Shown in pieces: positions 5,090 through 9,807 of a DNA stretch of 9,807 bases (position 1 is its first letter; each line of letters starts with the position of its first letter). The stretch covers positions 1-9,807 of the forward strand of contig JAKOZM010000346.1 of the NCBI GenBank assembly GCA_029779995.1, written 5' to 3'. Source of the DNA: Actinomycetes bacterium. Its GTDB lineage: Bacteria; Actinomycetota; Actinomycetes; S36-B12; UBA10799. The notes under the pieces were generated by a model that saw nothing but the letters and a program-made list of their open reading frames with translations, was not told the origin of the DNA and ran no database searches. Made by a program: the position numbers and the translations under genes.

Positions 5090-7610
5090 TCAGCTCGGCG
5101 ATCACCGACAACTCGTCTGCCTCCTGCACCTGCAGGCCTGTGTCCAGGCCGCCGGCCGCTTGCAGATCGGCGGCCGCTGCCTGTGCCTGCGCAGCCTGCG
5201 CGGCGGGCGCCTTGACCATGGCGTGGGCCAGCCGTGCGCGCATCGAGACCTTGTGGTCGCTCTTGACCTTGCGCAGCGCGGACAACACCTGACCGGCTGT
5301 GACCAGTACGCCAGGGTCGCCACCGGTGGGCAGCTCCTCGACGGCGGGCCACGTGGCGGTGTGCACACTGCCCTCCTGCCACCAGGACCACACCTCTTCG
5401 GTGACGAATGGCAGGATCGGCGCGAACAATCGCAGTTGCACGCTCAACGCCTGCGCCAGTGCAGCGCCCGCAGACGCAGCAGCCTCGGGACCCTGGCTGC
5501 CGTGGGCACGTTCTTTGACCAACTCGATGTAGTCGTCACAGAAGGACCAGAAGAACGTCTCGGTCACCTCCAGCGCGCGGGTGTAGTTGTAGTCCTCGAA
5601 CGCTGTGGTCGCTGCGTCCACCACCTCGCGCAGACCAGCCAGCATCGACTGGTCGACGGCCTCGGTGACCGGGGCGTTCGGGTCTCCAGCGAACGACAGG
5701 GCGAACTTGCTGGCATTGAGGATCTTGATGGCCAGGCGTCGCCCGATCTTCATCTGCCCCTCGTCGAAGGCCGTGTCGGTGCCCGGTCGGCCGCTGGCCG
5801 CCCAGTACCGCACGGCATCGGCGCCGTAGGAATCCAGCAGGCCCATGGGGGTGACCACGTTGCCCTTGGACTTCGACATCTTCTTGCGGTCCGGGTCGAG
5901 GATCCAGCCGCTGATCCCGGCGTGCGACCAGGGCAGGCAGTCGTCCTCCAGATGCGAGCGCACCACCGAGGAGAACAGCCAGGTCCGGATGATCTCATGG
6001 GCCTGCGGGCGCAGATCCATCGGGAAGACCCGCTGCCACAGGTCCTCGTCGTACCCCCAGCCGCCGGCGATGTGGGGGGTCAGAGAACTCGTCGCCCAGG
6101 TGTCCATGACGTCGGGATCGGCCACAAAACCGTTTGCCTGCCCGCGCTGATCCTCGGTGTAGCCGGCCGGTACCTGATCCTGCGGGTCGATCGGCAGATC
6201 AGCCTCGTCGGGCAGCAGGACGGCTGAGTAGTCCGGATTGCCGGAGGCGTCCACGGCATACCAGATCGGGATCGGCACGCCGAAGAATCGCTGGCGAGAG
6301 ATCAACCAGTCGCCGTTGAGTCCCTCGACCCAGTTGCGGTAGCGCACCTGCATCCGAGGTGGGTGCCAGTCGAGTTCGGCGCCCCGGGCGATCAGGGCCT
6401 CGCGCAGGGCTTCGTCGCGACCGCCATTGCGGATGTACCACTGCCGGGTGGTCACGATCTCCAGCGGCTTGTCGCCCTTTTCGAAGAACTTCACCGGGTG
6501 GGTGATCTCGCGGATCTCCCCCACGAGATCCCCGGACTCACGCAGGAGTTCGGCCATGCGTTGCTTGGCGCTGAACATCGTCTTACCGGCCAGCTCCTCG
6601 TAGGCGTCGCGGCCCTGCTCGGTGGTGATCCAGTCGGGAACCGCCGCAATCACCCGGCCGTCCCAGCCGACGATGGGTCGCGTGGGCAGTTGCAATTCGC
6701 GCCACCAGGTGACGTCGGTGGTGTCGCCGAACGTACAGATCATGGCTATCCCGGAACCCTTGTCCGGGTCGGCGAGTTCATGGGCCACGACGGGGACCTC
6801 CACCCCGAACACCGGTGTGGTGACCGTCGTGCCGAACAGCGGCTGGTAGCGCTGGTCATCAGGATGGGCGACCAGCGCCACACAGGCCGCCAGCAGTTCT
6901 GGACGGGTGGTCTCGATGAAGATCCGCTCGTCGCCGTGGTGGAAGCCGACCCGGTGGTAGGCACCGGGCCGCTCCCGGTCCTCGAGCTCAGCCTGCGCCA
7001 CGGCGGTGCGGAACGTGACGTCCCACAGCGTCGGTGCCTCCGACTGGTAGGCCTCGCCGCGAGCCAGGTTATGCAGGAATGCGCGCTGGGAGACGGCCCG
7101 GGCGCGGGTGTCGATCGTCTGATAGGTGTGGTCCCAGTCCACGGACAGGCCAAGCCGGCGCCACAGGTCCTCGAAGGCCTTCTCGTCCTCCTCGGTCAGC
7201 CTCTCGCACAGTTCCACGAAGTTGCGCCGCGAGATCGGCACCTGCGTCTTCCCGCCCGGCTCCACCTCCAGTTCGGGGTCGTAATGCATCGACGGCTCGC
7301 ACCGCACCCCGAAGTAGTTCTGCACCCGGCGCTCGGTAGGCAGGCCGTTGTCATCCCAGCCCATCGGGTAGAAGACCTCCAGGCCGCCCATCCGCTTGTA
7401 GCGGGCGATGCAGTCGGTGTGGGTGTAGCTGAACACGTGCCCGACGTGCAGCGAACCGCTGACGGTCGGCGGTGGCGTGTCGATGCTGTACACCTGCTCG
7501 CGGGTGCGGCTGCGATCGAAGGCGTAGATCTGCTGGGCCTGCCACTGGGAGGCCCACTTGCCGTCGAGGCCATCCACGCTGGGGCGCTCGGGTATCCGCG
7601 GGGTGTTCAT
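5085..7610 (-). CDS. valS: Valine--tRNA ligase, type 2 (archaeal/rickettsial-like)
   Basis: This class I synthetase charges tRNA-Val in the cytoplasm and edits misactivated threonine. It is complete at 841 residues. The HIGH-type motif is SGSLHVGH (residues 51-58) and the KMSKS motif is at 577-581. The CP1 editing domain lies at about 195-330, with IETTRPELL (232-240), ALVAHPDDQRY (245-255) and GSGIAMICTFGDTTD (285-299). PPPTVSGSLHVGHVFSYTHTD, YPMGWDDNGLPTERRVQNYFGVRC and CTFGDTTDVTWW are the forms seen in the archaeal/Rickettsia-like ValS class rather than in the longer common bacterial enzyme. The anticodon-binding domain follows from about 640. The C-terminus has an Ala/Gln-rich helix (AQAAQAQAAAADLQAA) and a short end. 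It is divergent from folC and convergent with the LtrA gene. Long open frames on the opposite strand are codon-bias shadows. Confidence 0.97.
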   Translation of the reverse strand: MNTPRIPERPSVDGLDGKWASQWQAQQIYAFDRSRTREQVYSIDTPPPTVSGSLHVGHVFSYTHTDCIARYKRMGGLEVFYPMGWDDNGLPTERRVQNYFGVRCEPSMHYDPELEVEPGGKTQVPISRRNFVELCERLTEEDEKAFEDLWRRLGLSVDWDHTYQTIDTRARAVSQRAFLHNLARGEAYQSEAPTLWDVTFRTAVAQAELEDRERPGAYHRVGFHHGDERIFIETTRPELLAACVALVAHPDDQRYQPLFGTTVTTPVFGVEVPVVAHELADPDKGSGIAMICTFGDTTDVTWWRELQLPTRPIVGWDGRVIAAVPDWITTEQGRDAYEELAGKTMFSAKQRMAELLRESGDLVGEIREITHPVKFFEKGDKPLEIVTTRQWYIRNGGRDEALREALIARGAELDWHPPRMQVRYRNWVEGLNGDWLISRQRFFGVPIPIWYAVDASGNPDYSAVLLPDEADLPIDPQDQVPAGYTEDQRGQANGFVADPDVMDTWATSSLTPHIAGGWGYDEDLWQRVFPMDLRPQAHEIIRTWLFSSVVRSHLEDDCLPWSHAGISGWILDPDRKKMSKSKGNVVTPMGLLDSYGADAVRYWAASGRPGTDTAFDEGQMKIGRRLAIKILNASKFALSFAGDPNAPVTEAVDQSMLAGLREVVDAATTAFEDYNYTRALEVTETFFWSFCDDYIELVKERAHGSQGPEAAASAGAALAQALSVQLRLFAPILPFVTEEVWSWWQEGSVHTATWPAVEELPTGGDPGVLVTAGQVLSALRKVKSDHKVSMRARLAHAMVKAPAAQAAQAQAAAADLQAAGGLDTGLQVQEADELSVIAELT

Positions 7611-7618
7611 GATTCAGC

Positions 7619-7624
7619 AGTTTA
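7619..7624 (-). promoter_or_regulatory. Possible -10 element of valS
   Basis: On the minus strand TAAACT (7624 to 7619) lies eight bases ahead of the valS ATG, in the only AT-rich patch of the gap. The transcript would start at or within two bases of the ATG, so this would be another (near-)leaderless mRNA. No Shine-Dalgarno sequence and no clear -35 are visible. I see no T-box leader, for which there would be no room at this start site. Confidence 0.4.
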
Positions 7625-7680
7625 TTCGTCCCGGTTGCGACCCTGGGCAGCCGCGGTTGCTCGGCGCCGGGTGCGGTGGT

Positions 7681-7709
7681 GGTGCAGGCGGACGCACCGC
7701 GCCTGCACC
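7681..7709. promoter_or_regulatory. Strong hairpin / inverted repeat between valS and folC
   Basis: GGTGCAGGCG (7681-7690) and CGCCTGCACC (7700-7709) form a perfect 10-bp stem around a 9-base loop. The centre is about 80-85 bp from both divergent start codons. GGTGCG (7670-7675) can pair with CGCACC (7693-7698) in the loop as an alternative 6-bp stem. It lies upstream of both predicted transcription starts, so it is more likely a DNA-level operator, or part of an unseen small RNA, than an mRNA leader structure. Confidence 0.5.
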
Positions 7710-7740
7710 TGCTGTCAGATCGTCAGCCAAGCACGTGCAC

Positions 7741-7767
7741 TTGCCTGCGGCAGGGACCGCGTAGCCT
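7741..7767 (+). promoter_or_regulatory. Likely folC promoter, leaderless GTG start
   Basis: TAGCCT (7762-7767) stands six bases ahead of the GTG at 7774, the leaderless geometry. TTGCCT (7741-7746) is a possible -35 with a short 15-base spacer. The odd palindrome CCTGC-G-GCAGG (7744-7754) overlaps this spacer and could be a protein-binding site. No Shine-Dalgarno sequence precedes the GTG. Confidence 0.5.
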
Positions 7768-7773
7768 GACGGG

Positions 7774-9096
7774 GTGACAAACACATCCCGCCACGGGGAG
7801 TACGACGCGGTTGAGCGGTCGCTGCTGTCCCGCTGGCCGGAGAACCGGATCGCCCCCGACCTTGAGCGGATCACGCTGCTGTGCGATCTGCTGGCCGACC
7901 CACAGTTGACGTCGCCGGTGATCCACGTCGCCGGGACCAACGGCAAGACCAGCGTCTGCCGGATCATCGAACAGATTCTGCGCACCAGCGGTCTACGAAC
8001 CGGGCTGATGACGTCGCCGGCGCTTCGTGACCTCACCGAGCGGCTACAGGTCGACGGCGAACCGCTGCCTACCGACCAATTCGTGGATGTCTACCGCCAG
8101 GTCGAGCCCTACCTCGACATGGTCGACGAGCGATCCGTGGCGGCGGGTGGGCCGCCGATGACCATGTTCGAGGTGATCACGGGTATGGGGTACGCGGCGT
8201 TCGCCGACGCTCCCGTGGATGTGGCCGTGGTGGAAACCGGTATGGGCGGGCGCTGGGATGCCACCAACGTCAACCGCGCGGACGTGGCCGTGATCACCCC
8301 GATCGGGATGGACCACGTGGACTATCTCGGTGACACGCTGACGTTGATCGCAGGGGAGAAGGCCGGCATCATCAAACCGGGCGCGACCGTTGTGCTGGCC
8401 GAGCAGGATCCCGTGGCACTGGCGGTACTGATGCAGGCCGCCGACGATGCCCAGGCCCGGGTGCTGCTGCCGGGCGTGGACTACGAGCTGATCTCCAGGG
8501 GTCTGGCGGTCGGTGGGCAGTCAGTGACCATCCGGGTGGCTGACCGGCTGTTCGAGGAGATGTTCCTGTCGCTGCACGGCCGGCATCAGGCCGACAACGC
8601 GGCCCTGGCGCTGGCGGCGGTCTACGCACTGCTGGGCAGGCTGCCCGACGAAGAGACGGTTGCCGAGGCGCTGGGCAGCGTCCATTCGCCGGGGCGCCTC
8701 GAGGTGATCGGCCGGCACCCGCTCACCCTGGCCGATGCCGCCCACAACCCGCACGGGATGTTGGCAACTGTGGTGGCGGTGGCCGAGTCGTTCACCTTCG
8801 ACCGGCTCGTCACCGTGGTCGCCATGCTGGCGGACAAGGACGTGACACCCATGCTGGCCTCAGTGGGGCTGGTGTCCGACGAGATCGTGGCCACCGTCAA
8901 TGACTCGCCCCGCGCGCTGCCTGCCGATGAGCTCGCGCAGGCCGCGCGCGCTGTCAGCGACTCCGTGCACCAGATTGACGATTTTGATCACGCGATGGTG
9001 CGCGCACGTGAACTCGCCGGACCCACCGGGTGTGTGCTGGCGACCGGTTCGGTGGTCACCGCGGGGATGGCCCGCAGTTGGGCGGCCCGGGCATGA
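7774..9096 (+). CDS. folC: Folylpolyglutamate synthase / dihydrofolate synthase
   Basis: This enzyme joins L-glutamate to dihydropteroate and/or adds further glutamates to folates, using ATP, in the cytoplasm. The 440-residue protein is of normal length. The P-loop is HVAGTNGKTS at residues 51-60, followed by the omega-loop stretch SPALRDLTERLQVDG (81-95). The metal and ATP site is ETGMGGRWDATNV (154-166), with GMDHVDYLGDT (178-188) and EKAGIIKPG (195-203), whose first Lys is carbamylated in studied FolC proteins. HGRHQADNAALAL (268-280), SPGRLEVIG (305-313) and DAAHNPHG (321-328) belong to the C-terminal domain that holds glutamate. The GTG at 7774 is preceded by a well-placed -10 and no ribosome binding site. 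The stop overlaps the DUF4233 start as ATGA. The order folC-DUF4233-ndk is widely conserved in actinobacteria. Confidence 0.97.
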   Translation: MTNTSRHGEYDAVERSLLSRWPENRIAPDLERITLLCDLLADPQLTSPVIHVAGTNGKTSVCRIIEQILRTSGLRTGLMTSPALRDLTERLQVDGEPLPTDQFVDVYRQVEPYLDMVDERSVAAGGPPMTMFEVITGMGYAAFADAPVDVAVVETGMGGRWDATNVNRADVAVITPIGMDHVDYLGDTLTLIAGEKAGIIKPGATVVLAEQDPVALAVLMQAADDAQARVLLPGVDYELISRGLAVGGQSVTIRVADRLFEEMFLSLHGRHQADNAALALAAVYALLGRLPDEETVAEALGSVHSPGRLEVIGRHPLTLADAAHNPHGMLATVVAVAESFTFDRLVTVVAMLADKDVTPMLASVGLVSDEIVATVNDSPRALPADELAQAARAVSDSVHQIDDFDHAMVRARELAGPTGCVLATGSVVTAGMARSWAARA

Positions 9097-9419
9097 GGGT
9101 GATCGGCGCCGCCACTCTGATCTTCCAGGCGATGGTGTTTGCCCTTGCGATCCCGGTGGCCGCCGCTTTGCGTCCGGGGGTTGGTGGCTGGGTGGCCGGG
9201 GTGCTCACGGTCATGGCGCTGGTTGGCTCTGTGACCGTACGGCGCGGCGACATCGTGGTGGGCAGCGCCACCCAGGTGGTGTCCGTCCTGGCCAGTTTCT
9301 TCGTCCCGATCGCGGTGCCGCTGGCACTGATCTTCGCGGGACTGTGGGTGGTGGCCGTGTACTACGGACGCAAGGCCGACGCCGCCGACGCCGCCCGGGC
9401 AGCGGGCGGTCCGGGCTGA
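9093..9419 (+). CDS. DUF4233 small membrane protein
   Basis: A 108-residue integral membrane protein of the actinobacterial DUF4233 family; its function is unknown. Hydrophobic segments lie at about residues 5-25, 33-48, 54-72 and 73-91. A short polar turn, TVRRGD (48-53), sits in the middle, and an Ala/Asp-rich cytoplasmic-type tail follows YYGRK. The ATG overlaps the folC stop by four bases, so translation is coupled and the protein is made together with FolC. The longer open frame back to 9030 lies inside folC and is not used. Placement between folC and ndk is the main support for the family assignment. A role in folate or nucleotide metabolism is guilt by association only. Confidence 0.85.
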   Translation: MRVIGAATLIFQAMVFALAIPVAAALRPGVGGWVAGVLTVMALVGSVTVRRGDIVVGSATQVVSVLASFFVPIAVPLALIFAGLWVVAVYYGRKADAADAARAAGGPG

Positions 9420-9486
9420 GCAGGGGATTTGTTCGCAGTGCGTGAAGACAAGCCAGCCTCGCCCCGGGGTCCGTCGGGCTCGCCCG

Positions 9487-9492
9487 TACCCT
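9487..9492 (+). promoter_or_regulatory. Likely -10 element of ndk, leaderless ATG start
   Basis: TACCCT is followed by six bases (GAACAC) and the ATG at 9499, the same arrangement as at folC. The 79-bp gap after the DUF4233 gene shows no Shine-Dalgarno sequence, no clear -35 and no strong terminator. It does hold the GC palindromes CCCCGGGG (9462-9469) and CGGGC-TC-GCCCG. ndk may thus have its own transcript in addition to read-through from folC. Confidence 0.5.
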
Positions 9493-9498
9493 GAACAC

Positions 9499-9807
9499 AT
9501 GGCGAACGAACGAACCCTGATCCTGGTCAAACCCGACGGCGTCGAGCGCAACCTCGTCGGCGAGGTGATCTCGCGCATCGAGCGCAAGGGCTACCGACTG
9601 GTGGCGCTGGAACTGCGCACCCTTGATGCAGCGACCGCGCAGGCGCACTACGCGGAGCACGAGGGTAAGCCGTTCTTCGCCGAGCTCGTGGACTTCATCA
9701 CCTCCGGACCGCTGGTCGCTGGAGTCATCGAGGGCCCGGATGCCATCGCGGCGTGGCGGCAGATGATGGGTGCCACCAAACCGTTGGAGGCCACCCCGGG
9801 GTCCATC
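9499..9807 (+). CDS. ndk: Nucleoside diphosphate kinase, N-terminal part (3' end outside window)
   Basis: Ndk moves the gamma phosphate from ATP to other nucleoside diphosphates through a phosphohistidine and so balances the NTP and dNTP pools. The first 103 of about 136-140 residues are present. Visible are [20 protein letters not shown] (4-23) with the conserved KPDG, the [14 protein letters not shown] strand (27-40), [11 protein letters not shown] (50-60), [15 protein letters not shown] (69-83) and the start of the [13 protein letters not shown] nucleotide-binding stretch (91-103). The catalytic His (in the NVVHGSD motif) lies beyond the window edge, so activity cannot be judged, but nothing seen is unusual. 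The ATG start fits both the family N-terminus and the leaderless -10. Confidence 0.97.
   Translation, partial: MANERTLILVKPDGVERNLVGEVISRIERKGYRLVALELRTLDAATAQAHYAEHEGKPFFAELVDFITSGPLVAGVIEGPDAIAAWRQMMGATKPLEATPGSI

Noticed and set aside
5010..6227. 405-residue plus-strand open frame antisense to valS
   Set aside because: It lies opposite a complete, motif-verified valS and the LtrA end. Its translation is Gly/Arg/His-rich low-complexity protein with no domain, as expected of the shadow of a GC-rich gene.
6363..7769. 468-residue plus-strand open frame antisense to the 5' half of valS
   Set aside because: It has the same codon-bias shadow character, no recognisable motif and no ribosome binding site, and it runs through the valS-folC gap into the folC promoter.
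9030..9092. Upstream extension of the DUF4233 frame
   Set aside because: It lies inside folC and adds a polar, Gly-rich stretch. The ATGA start at 9093 leads straight into the first membrane segment.
9462..9484. Terminator hairpin between the DUF4233 gene and ndk
   Set aside because: CCCCGGGG has no loop and CGGGC-TC-GCCCG has a two-base loop. Neither is convincing as a folded RNA.
1..9807. CRISPR array, insertion sequence, prophage, tRNA or toxin-antitoxin pair
   Set aside because: No regularly spaced repeats, transposase or integrase motifs, cloverleaf sequence or small paired genes were found on either strand.

Overview
The window reads as chromosomal DNA of a high-GC actinobacterium. 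Evidence for this is the codon use strongly biased to G/C at third positions, GTG starts, the actinobacterial LGF form of the ClpP-docking loop in ClpX, the FolC-DUF4233-Ndk cluster, and the many starts that look leaderless. The valyl-tRNA synthetase is of the archaeal/rickettsial-like 'type 2' sort, which I associate with some actinobacterial lineages such as Propionibacteriales. That link is from memory and does not fix the taxon.

Layout. (a) 1-981, plus strand: the 3' part of clpX, overlapping by GTGA a small ABM-like (antibiotic biosynthesis monooxygenase fold) gene. (b) 923-3299, minus strand: a MarR regulator, a tocopherol-cyclase-family protein and a secreted four-cysteine protein of unknown function. 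The last gene runs tail-to-tail into the ABM gene with a 59-bp coding overlap. (c) 3354-5065, plus strand: an F420/NADP-reductase-like Rossmann protein and an LtrA-family membrane protein, overlapping by ATGA and divergent from marR across a 54-bp gap that holds a perfect 12-bp AT-rich palindrome. (d) 5085-7610, minus strand: valS. (e) 7774 to the end, plus strand: folC, a DUF4233 membrane protein (ATGA overlap) and the 5' part of ndk. valS and folC diverge from a 163-bp gap with a perfect 10-bp-stem hairpin at its centre.

How the parts work together. clpX, valS, folC, DUF4233 and ndk are housekeeping genes: proteolysis, translation, folate polyglutamylation and nucleotide balance. They are neighbours in many actinobacteria, though usually with valS pointing the same way as folC; here it is inverted. 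The six genes between clpX and valS form an accessory block. Its core looks like a MarR-controlled divergent locus: regulator plus tocopherol-cyclase-like protein on one side, nucleotide-binding oxidoreductase plus membrane protein on the other. What small molecule or stress it answers cannot be read from the sequence.

Four genes (the secreted protein, marR, folC, ndk) start exactly six bases after a TAnnnT hexamer, which predicts leaderless mRNAs. No rRNA, tRNA, CRISPR, insertion sequence or phage gene was seen. I found no convincing wholly new multi-gene system. The best candidates for novelty are the MarR-centred accessory block, the four-cysteine secreted domain and the hairpin between valS and folC.
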